A DNA stretch of 33,240 nt from contig CAZJIS010000013.1 of assembly GCA_964546125.1 (NCBI GenBank), positions 1 to 33,240 on the forward strand. Direction: 5' to 3'. The notes under the pieces were generated by a model. It had not been told where the DNA came from. It worked only from the letters and a program-made list of their open reading frames with translations, and made no database searches. Below are positions 23,114 through 30,838 of the stretch, one piece after another. Source of the stretch: Phil1 sp964546125. Lineage in GTDB: Bacteria > Bacillota > Clostridia > Christensenellales > CAG-138. Position numbers and translations under genes: made by a program. Positions within the stretch are counted from its first letter, which is position 1; each line of letters begins with the position of its first letter.

Positions 23114-25084
23114 ATGTTCATCCGAACCAGCCTGAAGCAGCTTTTCCGTTCCCCCATAAAGCTCGTCGCCTATTTCCTCATCGCGGCGCTCGCGGCGGCG
23201 CTGCTGTGCGTGGGGCTGAACCTCAACGGAAACGCGCAGCGCAACGTCGCCGCGGCGGAGGCGGCGTTTGAAACGGTCGCGGTCCCGAACTTCAGCGCGC
23301 ATATCCGCTACGACGGCACGCTTTGCGCCGATCCGGACGACCCCTTTTATGCGGGCTATCTTCCCTGCTTTACATCCGAATATGACTTTGCGCCCATCCT
23401 CGCGGCCCCGGGCGTGGAAAGTTTGGACGCGCGCGGCCATTTCGGCGCGCGGGTGAACGGCGAGGGAAATTTGATCGATCATGCGCCGGGCGACGGGCCG
23501 CGCAACGGAGTGCCGGACGACGTCATCATTTTCACCGTCGGCGCGGCGGAAAGGGTGACGGTATCCTCGCAGTCCGCGCCCATCGCGCTTTCCGTGACAA
23601 TCGATTTTTCCGTGATGGGCAAGGAGTATTACGGGGATACGCTGGAGATCAACAACTACATCTTCGGCGGCCAGCTGCAGGGCATCGCTACGCCCGACGG
23701 AGGCGTTCTCCCCGGTCCGCTCTTCGACGTGGGCACGGAAGCTGCGGACGGCTCCTTTAATCTTGAGCCCGGTATGCAATACATCGCGGCAGTGAGAGCC
23801 GGCATGTCCCTGGATGCGATGACGGGCGTCATCCGGGCGACAAGCGTTTCGATAGAAGTGGGCGACGCCTACCACGACGGCGGCGAGCTCCGGTATAACA
23901 AAGCGAGCGGATGGAGCCTGGTCCCGGGCGGGAATGCTTACATCCTGCCTTACGTCGCCATCGCCCCATATGAGGAAGGCTTCTTTGAGACGGAGCGCGG
24001 CGCATACTTCCAGCAGATCATCGACGCGTTTCGGGCCAATTTCAATTCGCTCAACGCCATAGCCACAAACGATCTCGCGGCAATGCGCCCGTTCCATTCG
24101 GGCGGCGTACATATCGCCGCGGGCCGCGTCTTCACAGCTGAAGAATACGCCGTCGGCGCAAAGGTCTGCCTTGTCAGCGAACTCATGGCGGAGCTCAACG
24201 GCTGGAAGATTGGAGATACGCTTTCCCTCTCCTTCTATGAAACAGAATATCCCTTTACCAAGAAAACGGAGCGCTTCTCCGTGTTCCGCTCCCCAACGGA
24301 CGGCTTCTTCGACGAAGGCGGCTACGAGATCATCGGCCTGTTCGCGGGCAATGTGATTACGGGCGATACCTCGCCGCGCTATACGCAGGGCGAAGGGCTG
24401 GACGCGCTGGATATCCTGTTGCCGCAGAAGTCCGTTTCCAACGCGCCCGCGCCTGTGATTTCCGAATACACGACGAGCATCCGCCTCAAAAACAGCGCCG
24501 CCGAAGACTTTATGGCCGAAATAGCGGCTTCCGGGTTGATGGAAGAGCTGGAGGGCGGGTATCAGCTTGGCCTCACGGTCTACGACCAGGGTTATTCCCA
24601 CGTCGGTCCGGGCCTTCGCCAGCTTTCGCGCGTGAGCCGATTGACGCTGACGCTCGCGCTTGCGGTGGCGGGGCTTGCCGTCGTCGTGCTCGCGGTCGTC
24701 CACGCGCTGCGTGGCAGGCGCGGAGTCGCCGCCATGCGCTCGCTTGGCACAAAGCGCGGGCAGATCGCGGTCATCTCGCTCGCGGGCGTCGCTTTGGTAT
24801 GCCTGCTCGGCGCATGCGCGGGCGCGTACGCGGGGCACGCGCTTTCGGCAAACGTCGCGTCGCGCGTCGTCGAAAGCGCGAAGGAGGACGCGGCGGATAC
24901 TTCCTTCACCGCCATGATGGGCGAGGATGGAGCCAAGGAGTTTGAGTTTCTGTTGGATAGCAATCCAGAGCTTGCGCTCGTTTCCGGCGGCGCGGTGGCG
25001 GGAGCCTTCCTGCTGTGCGCGGGGCTGCTGCTCATGCTGGAGTTTCGCAGGTCGCCCATGCTGCTGCTGGGCGCGAAGGAGTAA
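23114..25084 (+). CDS. FtsX/MacB-type ABC transporter permease, large subunit
   Basis: A 656-residue membrane protein with one N-terminal helix (about 17-37), an extracellular domain of roughly 460 residues and three C-terminal helices (about 508-530, 549-577, 621-643). This is the topology of one FtsX/MacB half. The cytoplasmic loop LRGRRGVAAMRSLGTKRGQI after helix 2 is the typical contact with the ATPase. The periplasm-facing domain is long for the family and shows no motif I can name. GAGG lies before the ATG. The second permease starts 6 bp after its stop, followed by the ATPase. Such systems use ATP to move or transmit force in the envelope rather than to import nutrients. The substrate is unknown. 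Confidence 0.85.
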   Translation: MFIRTSLKQLFRSPIKLVAYFLIAALAAALLCVGLNLNGNAQRNVAAAEAAFETVAVPNFSAHIRYDGTLCADPDDPFYAGYLPCFTSEYDFAPILAAPGVESLDARGHFGARVNGEGNLIDHAPGDGPRNGVPDDVIIFTVGAAERVTVSSQSAPIALSVTIDFSVMGKEYYGDTLEINNYIFGGQLQGIATPDGGVLPGPLFDVGTEAADGSFNLEPGMQYIAAVRAGMSLDAMTGVIRATSVSIEVGDAYHDGGELRYNKASGWSLVPGGNAYILPYVAIAPYEEGFFETERGAYFQQIIDAFRANFNSLNAIATNDLAAMRPFHSGGVHIAAGRVFTAEEYAVGAKVCLVSELMAELNGWKIGDTLSLSFYETEYPFTKKTERFSVFRSPTDGFFDEGGYEIIGLFAGNVITGDTSPRYTQGEGLDALDILLPQKSVSNAPAPVISEYTTSIRLKNSAAEDFMAEIAASGLMEELEGGYQLGLTVYDQGYSHVGPGLRQLSRVSRLTLTLALAVAGLAVVVLAVVHALRGRRGVAAMRSLGTKRGQIAVISLAGVALVCLLGACAGAYAGHALSANVASRVVESAKEDAADTSFTAMMGEDGAKEFEFLLDSNPELALVSGGAVAGAFLLCAGLLLMLEFRRSPMLLLGAKE

Positions 25085-25090
25085 AAGGGT

Positions 25091-26191
25091 ATGCGCATGG
25101 CGTGGCGCAACTTCACGAGGAACCGGCGCGCGACAATCGTGTCCGCGCTCGCGGCGGCGGCGCTCGCGGGCTTCCTGCTGATTTTTTCGCACAACATCCG
25201 CGCGAGCGAGGCGGAGCTTGACAACGCATACGACACCATACCCGTAAGCGCGTATATCGCGGGTTCCTCGGCGACGCAGGCGCCGCGCATCGGCGAAACG
25301 CTATACGGCGATATTCTCGGCTGCGGCTTCGTGGCGTCCTCGCGCGCGGCGGCGCAATACGGCGTGCGTACGGAGGATACCCTGCGCGCGCTCGACCACA
25401 TCGACGCGGACGTGCCCCTGAGGGAGTGCGCTTCCTCCATAGAATGGCTGGAAGGGTATGGCGAGGATATCTTTGCTGGGAACGGGGCCGTGTGCGTCGC
25501 GCCGCGAAGCCTGGGACTCGCGCTCGGCGATACGCTCGAAGCTCCGTTTCGGATCAGGCGCAGCGTCGCGGCAGAGCTTGCCGTCGTGGGGCTCTACGGC
25601 AGCGAGTTCGACGTCGGCATGAACGGCATGACGTTCTATTGTCCGCTCGGAACGCTTCGCGCCCTGTTCGCGGAAAACGGGCTGCGGCTCGAATACTGCG
25701 CGCTCGAGATGGAGCTCTCGAATACGCGGCAGCTCAATGAATTCAAGGCGCGCATGAAGGAATTGGGCTTGGACAGCGGCCTGAACCGGCTGGTGATGAA
25801 CGACGCGCTGCTCATCGGCGTCACGACGCAATTACAGCGCCACATCCGCCTGCTAAAGACGCTCCTTCCCGTGCTCTTCGCGCTCGTCGCGGCGGTCGGC
25901 TTCGGGCTGAGCTTCCTGCTTCTTTACGGGAGGCGGCGGGAGGCGGCGGTCATGCGAAGCCTCGGTGAGGGGCACGGGCGCGTTTTCGCGGTGCTGCTGC
26001 TGGAAACGGCGCTGCAGGCCGCCTGCGGTGCAACGCTCGGAGCGCTCGCGGCGTTTTTCATCGCGGGGGCGCAGGCGGTGAAGGGCAGCCATCTCGCGCT
26101 GGTGTTCGGCTGCTATCTACTGGGCGGCGCGGCAGCCGCGCTCCGGCTCGCCTATGTCAACGTGCTCAGGCTGATGACGGCGCACGAATAA
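25091..26191 (+). CDS. FtsX/MacB-type ABC transporter permease, second subunit
   Basis: A 366-residue permease with the same four-helix layout: helix 1 at about 12-34, an extracellular domain of about 215 residues, and three C-terminal helices starting near 257, 298 and 335. The cytoplasmic loop LLYGRRREAAVMRSLGEGHGRVF matches the coupling helix of FtsX-like permeases. It likely pairs with the 656-residue subunit as an asymmetric dimer around the ATPase encoded next. Base composition is G+C-rich like the housekeeping genes, in contrast with the A+T-rich genes at both ends of the island. Confidence 0.85.
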   Translation: MRMAWRNFTRNRRATIVSALAAAALAGFLLIFSHNIRASEAELDNAYDTIPVSAYIAGSSATQAPRIGETLYGDILGCGFVASSRAAAQYGVRTEDTLRALDHIDADVPLRECASSIEWLEGYGEDIFAGNGAVCVAPRSLGLALGDTLEAPFRIRRSVAAELAVVGLYGSEFDVGMNGMTFYCPLGTLRALFAENGLRLEYCALEMELSNTRQLNEFKARMKELGLDSGLNRLVMNDALLIGVTTQLQRHIRLLKTLLPVLFALVAAVGFGLSFLLLYGRRREAAVMRSLGEGHGRVFAVLLLETALQAACGATLGALAAFFIAGAQAVKGSHLALVFGCYLLGGAAAALRLAYVNVLRLMTAHE

Positions 26192-26222
26192 AACCTTTGG
26201 AATATGAAAGGAGAGAAATCTT

Positions 26223-26885
26223 ATGGCGCAACTGCAGCTTCAGGAAACGGCCTACGCGTACCGGAACAAATACCAGACCGTGCACGCGCTCAAGGGCGTG
26301 AGCCACAGCTTCGAAAGCGGGCGCTTCTACGCGCTCGTGGGCCCGTCGGGGAGCGGAAAAACCACGCTGCTCTCGCTGCTCGCGGGGCTTGACTATCCCA
26401 CGGGCGGCTGCGTGCTCTACGACGGCACGCCCACGAGCGAGCTCGACGGCGACAAATACCGGCGGGACGAGGTGGGCGTCATCTACCAGAGCTACAACCT
26501 CTTTCCGCTTTTGACGGCGCTCGAGAACGTCACCTATCCGCTCGAGCTGAAGAAAACGCCCCTAGCGGAGGCGAAGCGCATTGCCAAGGAAAAGCTGCTT
26601 TGCGTAGGCCTCGACGAGCAATACCTCAGGCGCTTCCCCGCGATGCTTTCCGGCGGCGAGCAGCAGCGCGTGGCCATCGCCCGCGCGCTCGCGGGCGGCG
26701 CGAAGGTCATCCTCGCGGACGAGCCGACCGGCAACCTCGACACGGAAAACGGCAAGAACATCGTTGCCATCCTGAAGCGCCTCGCACACGAGGAAGGCAG
26801 GTGCGTCATCGTCGTGACGCACGACGCCGCCATCGCCGAGGAGGCGGACGAAGTGTTGAGGATGAAGGACGGGAAGATAGATTAA
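26223..26885 (+). CDS. ABC transporter ATP-binding protein, MacB/LolD-like
   Basis: The 220-residue ATPase of the transporter. Walker A is GPSGSGKTT (about 40-48), the Q-loop region is GVIYQSYNLFPLLTALENV, the signature is LSGGEQQRVAIARAL (about 138-152), Walker B is VILADEPTGNLD (about 158-169), and the switch His lies in VVTHD. This is the subfamily that works with FtsX-like permeases. AGGAGA precedes the ATG. The gene lies 31 bp after the second permease, so all three subunits probably come from one transcript. Confidence 0.93.
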   Translation: MAQLQLQETAYAYRNKYQTVHALKGVSHSFESGRFYALVGPSGSGKTTLLSLLAGLDYPTGGCVLYDGTPTSELDGDKYRRDEVGVIYQSYNLFPLLTALENVTYPLELKKTPLAEAKRIAKEKLLCVGLDEQYLRRFPAMLSGGEQQRVAIARALAGGAKVILADEPTGNLDTENGKNIVAILKRLAHEEGRCVIVVTHDAAIAEEADEVLRMKDGKID

Positions 26886-26906
26886 AACAATAGGGAGGAT
26901 TTCATA

Positions 26907-27467
26907 ATGAACTTTATTGAACAAGTTAAGGGTCTGATTTCACGTGAAGAAGTCAAAGATGCATCTAGAAACTTTCTTGAAGATAGCGTTGGAGCTCTGT
27001 TAGGCAACCCGGTTTCTGCCGGGAAAATAATAATATCACTGGCTAAGTTCCCGTTGTTTTTCCGTGAACAGCTATTTTGGGCAAAGATGGAAATGTTTCT
27101 AAACGGAGTTTTTATAGACGAAGGAGATAGCCTAAAATTGTCTGCTAAATTAACTGCAGACGGTAAAGAAGGAGATAGCCCCTACAGATTAATTGAATGT
27201 ATCGATCGCGCACAAACAAGACGTAAAATTCAATACCTTATCAACGCTACTCGTTGTCTTTTGGCTGGGTTCATTGAACTAGAGTATTTCTTTAGGATAT
27301 GCCAAGCAATAACATACACGTTAGAAGAAGATTTATCTTTTTTGAAAGTAAATATAACTGAAGATAATGAATTTGAGTATGATGCGTCTGTTCAGGGCTT
27401 GCTTACTTCCGGGCTCATGTTTGCAAGTACTATAGGAATGGATCAACGTTATTCGTTTACTCCTTAA
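26907..27467 (+). CDS. A+T-rich gene of unknown function, probably 3'-truncated
   Basis: A 186-residue protein that I do not recognise. It starts MNFIEQVKGLISREEVKDAS behind GGGAGGA and has no signal peptide. It has amphipathic helices, a segment PVSAGKIIISLAKFPLFFRE that could lie on a membrane, and an acidic C-terminal half. Codon use is much richer in A and T than in the ABC genes just upstream, which suggests separate acquisition. The frame stops (TAA at 27465-27467) exactly where the IS256 transposase fragment begins, so the last part of the original protein was probably replaced by the insertion. Confidence 0.6.
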   Translation: MNFIEQVKGLISREEVKDASRNFLEDSVGALLGNPVSAGKIIISLAKFPLFFREQLFWAKMEMFLNGVFIDEGDSLKLSAKLTADGKEGDSPYRLIECIDRAQTRRKIQYLINATRCLLAGFIELEYFFRICQAITYTLEEDLSFLKVNITEDNEFEYDASVQGLLTSGLMFASTIGMDQRYSFTP

Positions 27468-27846
27468 AGACCTAAAAAAGGTCTACGCTGCGGTAGATGA
27501 ACCGGCGGCGCTTGCCGCCCTGGAGGATTTCGGCGGCAAGTGGGATAAAAAATACCCTAAAATTGCCACTTCATGGCGAGGCAGATGGGCGAATCTCTCG
27601 ACCTACTTCAAATATCCCACCGAGGTACGCAAGCTGATTTACACGACGAACGCCATTGAGAACTTTAACCGCCAGCTCCGGAAGGTGACAAAATCAAAAT
27701 CCGTCTTCCCGACCGACGACGCCCTTTTGAAGATGCTGTATCTGGCCATGATAGACATTACGAAAAAGTGGACCGGCAGGCGGCAGGACTGGGGGCTGAT
27801 CCACTCCCAGCTTGAGATTTTTTTCGCAGACAGGATTCCTGAATAG
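27463..27846 (+). pseudogene. IS256-family transposase, C-terminal fragment
   Basis: About 127 codons without a start, ending in TAG. The translation (DLKKVYAAVDEPAALAAL, then KYPKIATSWRGRWANLSTYF, LIYTTNAIENFNRQLRKVTK, FPTDDALLKMLYLAMIDITK, WTGRRQDWGLIH, FFADRIPE) is the C-terminal third of an IS256/Mutator-type DDE transposase, including the third catalytic acid (Glu in NAIENFNRQLR). Full-length proteins have about 400 residues, so the first two thirds are lost. It cannot be active. Confidence 0.93.
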
Positions 27847-27866
27847 CCGAACATGGCCGATCCGTC

Positions 27867-27987
27867 AAGGGTTAATTGAACGGCCGAACACGGCCGCCCT
27901 TGACATACCGGCCGTTTCCGGCTAATATGCAACCAAGGCGGGAATGCCGCTTCCCGGCTTTCCCGTCCCAATTAAAGTTTGCTCTAT
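27867..27987 (+). repeat. 121-bp inverted repeat, right copy
   Basis: Inverted partner of 20058-20178, with three mismatches. It begins 20 bp after the transposase stop. The bases that follow (27988-28050, with GAGTTTACACAGAATCC) look like the terminal region of an IS256-type element and have no counterpart outside the left copy. No gene is visible from 27847 to 28149. Confidence 0.9.
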
Positions 27988-28149
27988 CTTACGCAATTTT
28001 TGAGTTTACACAGAATCCGGGATTGACCCGCTCGATAGAGCCGGGAATCTGCCAAATATCGTCCGCCCACCCATGTACACCGCTGCATCCCAATTTACCC
28101 ATGAGCGCAAGAATCCCTAGATACTTAGCCTTTTTCTGCTTCACACAAC

Positions 28150-28178
28150 AAAACCCGCCTTTCTTCAAGACGGGTTTT
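28150..28178 (-). terminator. Terminator behind tRNA-Leu
   Basis: AAAACCCG (28150-28157) pairs with CGGGTTTT (28171-28178). On the minus strand the hairpin ends in TTTT about 25 bp after the tRNA 3' end. Confidence 0.8.
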
Positions 28179-28203
28179 ATTGTATCAACTGGCGTTGATG
28201 AGG

Positions 28204-28286
28204 TGGTGCGGTCAATGAGACTTGAACTCATACGGTTGCCCATACGCCCCTCAAACGTACGCGTCTGCCAATTCCGCCATGACCGC
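28204..28286 (-). tRNA. tRNA-Leu (anticodon GAG), CCA encoded
   Basis: 83 nt on the minus strand. The acceptor arms GCGGTCA and TGACCGC pair fully. The anticodon stem TACGT/GCGTA encloses the loop TTGAGGG, which gives anticodon GAG (leucine, CUC/CUU). A class II variable arm is followed by a T arm ATGAG-TTCAAGT-CTCAT. Discriminator A and a genomic CCA close the 3' end. A consensus promoter lies 34 bp upstream and a terminator downstream, so it is a single-gene unit. The IS fragment and 121-bp repeat lie just beyond its terminator, in line with the common use of tRNA neighbourhoods by mobile DNA. Confidence 0.95.
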
Positions 28287-28319
28287 ATATGATGCGATTC
28301 TTTTCGAACCGCAAGGGAT

Positions 28320-28348
28320 ATTATACGTGCCCGCGCTCGGCTTGTCAA
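28320..28348 (-). promoter_or_regulatory. Consensus sigma-A promoter of tRNA-Leu
   Basis: TTGACA (28348-28343), a 17-bp spacer and TATAAT (28325-28320) on the minus strand: a full consensus match with optimal spacing, as expected for a tRNA gene. Confidence 0.92.
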
Positions 28349-28372
28349 GCCCAAATTCGCGCTGTTTTGCGC

Positions 28373-29161
28373 TTAACCGAGCGCGATGTCGAGCACCATC
28401 ATCAAAGCAAAGCCGAGCGCCGTGCCGATGGTGCCGATGTTGCTGTGCTCGCCTTGCTGCGCCTCGGGAATGAGCTCCTCGACCACCACATAAATCATCG
28501 CGCCCGCCGCAAAGCACAGCAGATAGGGGAGAATGGGGGTCATGATGCCGGTGAGTAGGATCGTCGCCAAAGCGGCAACCGGCTCGACCACGCCGCTGAG
28601 CGTGCCGTATACGAATGCGCGTTTGCGCGAAAACCCGTTGGCGCGAAGCGGCAGCGAGATAATCGCCCCCTCGGGGAAGTTTTGCAGCGCGATGCCGATC
28701 GAGAGCGCGAGCGCCGCGGCGAGTGAAATGCCTGTGTTGCCCGCGAGTACGCCCGCGAATACGACGCCCACGGCCATGCCCTCGGGGATGTTGTGCAGCG
28801 TCACCGCAAACAAGAGCATCGTCGACTTTTCGATGTGCGCCGGGCGGCCCTCGGGCGTATCGGCGTTGAGGTGCAGGTGGGGAATGAGCACATCGAGCAG
28901 CAGCAAAAAGGCGATGCCCGCGAGGAAGCCAACAAGCGCCGGCACCCATGTGACGACGCCTTGCTGCTCAGCCATGTCGAGGGCCGGCAAAATCAGCGAG
29001 AACATGCTCGCCGCAACCATCACGCCCGAAGCAAAGCCGAGCAAAAGCTTTTGAAAACGTTCGCCAAGCGTATGCTTGACGAAAAAGACCATCGCGGCGC
29101 CAAGCGTCGTACCCGCAAAGGGAATGAGTAATCCGAGGGCGGTCCACGTCGTTTCGTTCAC
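28373..29161 (-). CDS. ZIP family metal transporter
   Basis: A 262-residue membrane protein with about eight helices that imports zinc or other divalent metals into the cytoplasm. The two metal-site helices carry HNIPEGMAVG and QNFPEGAII, and a His-containing loop (LIPHLHLNADTPEGRPAH) lies between helices 3 and 4. The second motif has Gln where ZupT has His, as in GufA-type members. The start is GTG at 29161 behind AGGAGG. It starts 21 bp after the ruvX stop, so it likely shares a transcript with ruvX and ireB. Metal specificity cannot be read from the sequence. Confidence 0.9.
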   Translation of the reverse strand: MNETTWTALGLLIPFAGTTLGAAMVFFVKHTLGERFQKLLLGFASGVMVAASMFSLILPALDMAEQQGVVTWVPALVGFLAGIAFLLLLDVLIPHLHLNADTPEGRPAHIEKSTMLLFAVTLHNIPEGMAVGVVFAGVLAGNTGISLAAALALSIGIALQNFPEGAIISLPLRANGFSRKRAFVYGTLSGVVEPVAALATILLTGIMTPILPYLLCFAAGAMIYVVVEELIPEAQQGEHSNIGTIGTALGFALMMVLDIALG

Positions 29162-29182
29162 AGATGTTCCTCCTAAGCTGCG

Positions 29183-29605
29183 CTAGAGCGCTGGATTCGA
29201 GTCGAGATACGACTGCAAAATGATTGTCGCCGCGAGCTTATCCACCACCTTGCGGCGCTTTTTCCAATCGAGCTCGGCTTCGATGAGCACGCGCTCGGCG
29301 GACACGGTTGTGAGCCGTTCGTCAAAAAACGCATGCTCGCTCGCCCAATTTTCGAGCATAAGCGCGGCAAACGCCTTGACCTTTTCCGCCTGAAAGCCGT
29401 AGGTTCCATCCATGTTGCGCGGCAGGCCAAAAAGCAGCCGTACCGGCTCGTATTTCTTCGCGAGGGCGAGAAGGTATGCAACATCCGCCGCATCGTCCCC
29501 GGTGCGGTGATAGGTTTCAATTCCCTGTGCGGTGAAGCCCAAGGGGTCGCTCACCGCAAGGCCGATCCGTTTATCCCCCACGTCGAGGGCGAGTACGCGC
29601 TTCAT
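29183..29605 (-). CDS. ruvX: Putative pre-16S rRNA nuclease / Holliday junction resolvase-like protein YqgF
   Basis: A 140-residue RNase H-fold nuclease of the YqgF family, involved in 16S rRNA 5'-end maturation. Motifs: LALDVGDKRIGLAVSDPLG with the catalytic Asp at the N-terminus, LLFGLPRNMDGTYG in the middle, FFDERLTTVSAERVL, and DKLAATIILQSYLD at the end. It sits downstream of ireB as in many Firmicutes; the usual alaS in front is absent here. Confidence 0.94.
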   Translation of the reverse strand: MKRVLALDVGDKRIGLAVSDPLGFTAQGIETYHRTGDDAADVAYLLALAKKYEPVRLLFGLPRNMDGTYGFQAEKVKAFAALMLENWASEHAFFDERLTTVSAERVLIEAELDWKKRRKVVDKLAATIILQSYLDSNPAL

Positions 29606-29647
29606 TCGGTTTTCTCCTTATGCGCTCTAAGCCGCAGCCTGCACAAA

Positions 29648-29670
29648 GGGCGCGGCTTTCGGCCGCGCCC
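29648..29670 (-). terminator. Hairpin between ireB and ruvX
   Basis: A 9-bp stem GGGCGCGGC/GCCGCGCCC with a five-base loop. On the minus strand only a short TTTG follows, so it is at most a partial terminator that could lower ruvX expression relative to ireB. Confidence 0.4.
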
Positions 29671-29687
29671 GTCGGACCGGGCAGCCG

Positions 29688-29972
29688 TCATTCCATGCGA
29701 TCGTTTGCTTTGGCGGCATCCTGCGCGCGCACGTAAAAGCGCACGAGCTCCTCGACGAGTTCGTCCCGCTCGAGGCTGCAAATGCGATAGCGCGCGTTGT
29801 TGTAGCTTGTGATGTAGGTTGGGTCGCCCGAGATCAGGTAGCCCACGATCTGGTTGACCGGGTCGTATCCGCGCTCGCGCATGGAGGAATAGACGCTCAT
29901 GAGCACCTCTCCGGCCTTGTTCTCCTCGCGCGGCATGCGAAAGAACATCGTTTCATTCGTATGATCGGTCAT
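29688..29972 (-). CDS. ireB: IreB family regulatory phosphoprotein
   Basis: A 94-residue cytoplasmic protein of the IreB (UPF0297, YrzL) family. In Enterococcus it is a substrate of the PASTA kinase IreK and affects cephalosporin tolerance. The product MTDHTNETMFFRMPREE matches the family N-terminus, where the phosphorylated Thr residues lie, followed by VLMSVYSSMRERGYDPVNQI, VGYLISGDPTYITSYNNAR and ELVEELVRFYV. It is the first gene of the ireB-ruvX-ZIP group. Confidence 0.94.
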   Translation of the reverse strand: MTDHTNETMFFRMPREENKAGEVLMSVYSSMRERGYDPVNQIVGYLISGDPTYITSYNNARYRICSLERDELVEELVRFYVRAQDAAKANDRME

Positions 29973-30005
29973 GCCGGGGACCCCCAGTCTTTTCTTGATA
30001 TGTAA

Positions 30006-30011
30006 ATTATA
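30006..30011 (-). promoter_or_regulatory. Putative -10 box of the ireB operon
   Basis: TATAAT on the minus strand about 35 bp upstream of the ireB start. No clear -35 box at 16-18 bp. Confidence 0.4.
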
Positions 30012-30073
30012 ACAGATGGATGGCGCAAAAGAAATATCCGGCTTCGCATTTTTACAAGTTGGTAATATTCAAG

Positions 30074-30110
30074 CCGAAAAAGGATGGTCAAGGGGCCGCG
30101 GCCCCTTGAC
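30074..30110 (-). terminator. 24-bp perfect palindrome behind the YtxH-like gene
   Basis: Bases 30087-30110 read the same on both strands (arms GTCAAGGGGCCG / CGGCCCCTTGAC). On the minus strand it is followed by ACCATCC and TTTTT. It is probably the terminator of the small membrane protein gene, with a displaced T-tract. Confidence 0.55.
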
Positions 30111-30148
30111 TTCCGGGCGGCCGAAAAGCGGCAAAACCGGCGTGCCGG

Positions 30149-30316
30149 TCAGCTCAGCGCGCCGCCGAGGCGCGTGGCCATCCGCTTTCCGTCGCGCCAC
30201 ATCTTCTTGGAATCGCGCATCATCCGCCGCGACACATCCGGGTACATTGCGGTCACGGCGGCGGTCGCCACCGCCATTCCCGCGGCAATCCCGGCCACAA
30301 AGGCAATCGCTTTCAT
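30149..30316 (-). CDS. Small YtxH-like membrane protein
   Basis: A 55-residue protein starting at ATG 30316 behind AAAGGAG. One N-terminal membrane segment (AIAFVAGIAAGMAVATAAV) is followed by a short basic, Met-rich tail (SRRMMRDSKKMWRDGKRMAT). This layout resembles YtxH/DUF3918-type small proteins of Firmicutes. The function is unknown. The frame is open further upstream without a good start site. It lies 93 bp behind iscU and may be read through from that operon. Confidence 0.6.
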   Translation of the reverse strand: MKAIAFVAGIAAGMAVATAAVTAMYPDVSRRMMRDSKKMWRDGKRMATRLGGALS

Positions 30317-30409
30317 GCATTCGCTCCTTTCATGGGTTAAGCTAAAATTAGCTTTCCCGCGAACATGCATACGCGTGCATGGAAATGACTGGAACCGGCA
30401 GAAACGCCC

Positions 30410-30823
30410 TCAATGTTCGATGCTTTTATGCTTGATATCCTCGGGAACGGGCAGGCCCTTGCGCGTATAGTAGTCTTCGAGCGCAGCCTTGATCGCCTCC
30501 TCCGCGAGCACGGAGCAATGGATCTTCTGCGGCGGCAGCCCTTCGAGCGCCTCGACGACCGCGGAGTTGGAAAGCTTGAGCGCCTCTTCGACCGTTTTGC
30601 CCTTGACGAGTTCCGTCGCCATGCTCGAGGTCGCGATGGCCGCGCCGCAGCCGAAGGTCTTGAACGTCACATCCTCGATGATGCCCTCGTCGTTGACTTT
30701 AAGAAACATTTGCATGATATCGCCGCATTTGGCGTTTCCGACCATGCCCACGCCGTTGGCATCCTGCATCTCGCCCATGTTGCGCGGGTTGGAAAAATGG
30801 TCCAGCACTTTTTCGGTATACAT
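30410..30823 (-). CDS. iscU: Fe-S cluster scaffold protein
   Basis: A 137-residue IscU/NifU N-terminal domain protein on which [2Fe-2S] and [4Fe-4S] clusters are assembled. The three cluster ligands are Cys33 (AKCGD, with the conserved Asp35), Cys59 (FGCGAAIATSS) and Cys103 (KIHCSVLAEEAI). The start region MYTEKVLDHFSNPRNMGEM is typical. AGGAGG lies before the ATG at 30823. Its start is 15 bp behind the iscS stop, so IscS supplies sulfur to it directly. It belongs to the NifU-like scaffold type rather than the SufU type, which has an insertion. Confidence 0.95.
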   Translation of the reverse strand: MYTEKVLDHFSNPRNMGEMQDANGVGMVGNAKCGDIMQMFLKVNDEGIIEDVTFKTFGCGAAIATSSMATELVKGKTVEEALKLSNSAVVEALEGLPPQKIHCSVLAEEAIKAALEDYYTRKGLPVPEDIKHKSIEH

Positions 30824-30838
30824 CGTATTCTCCTCCTT

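Larger units (their letters stand above)
20058..27987. mobile_element. Putative 7.9-kb accessory island bounded by 121-bp inverted repeats
   Basis: Two 121-bp copies in opposite orientation enclose sigma/anti-sigma genes, secreted proteins, an ABC transporter, an A+T-rich unknown gene and a transposase fragment. The left copy interrupts a response regulator. The right copy starts 20 bp behind an IS256-type transposase stop. The unit could be a composite transposon-like insertion or the result of separate IS insertions with deletions. No complete transposase is present inside. Confidence 0.5.

Noticed and set aside
22982..25192. 736-codon minus-strand frame opposite the large permease gene
   Set aside because: It is rich in Arg, His and Asp as shadow frames are, with no ribosome site. 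The plus strand encodes a recognisable FtsX-type permease.
20176..27995. CTTACGCA at 20176-20183 and 27988-27995 as target-site duplication of the island
   Set aside because: One copy lies on the inner side of the left repeat and overlaps it by three bases, while the other lies outside the right repeat. That is not the geometry of a target-site duplication. It may be chance.
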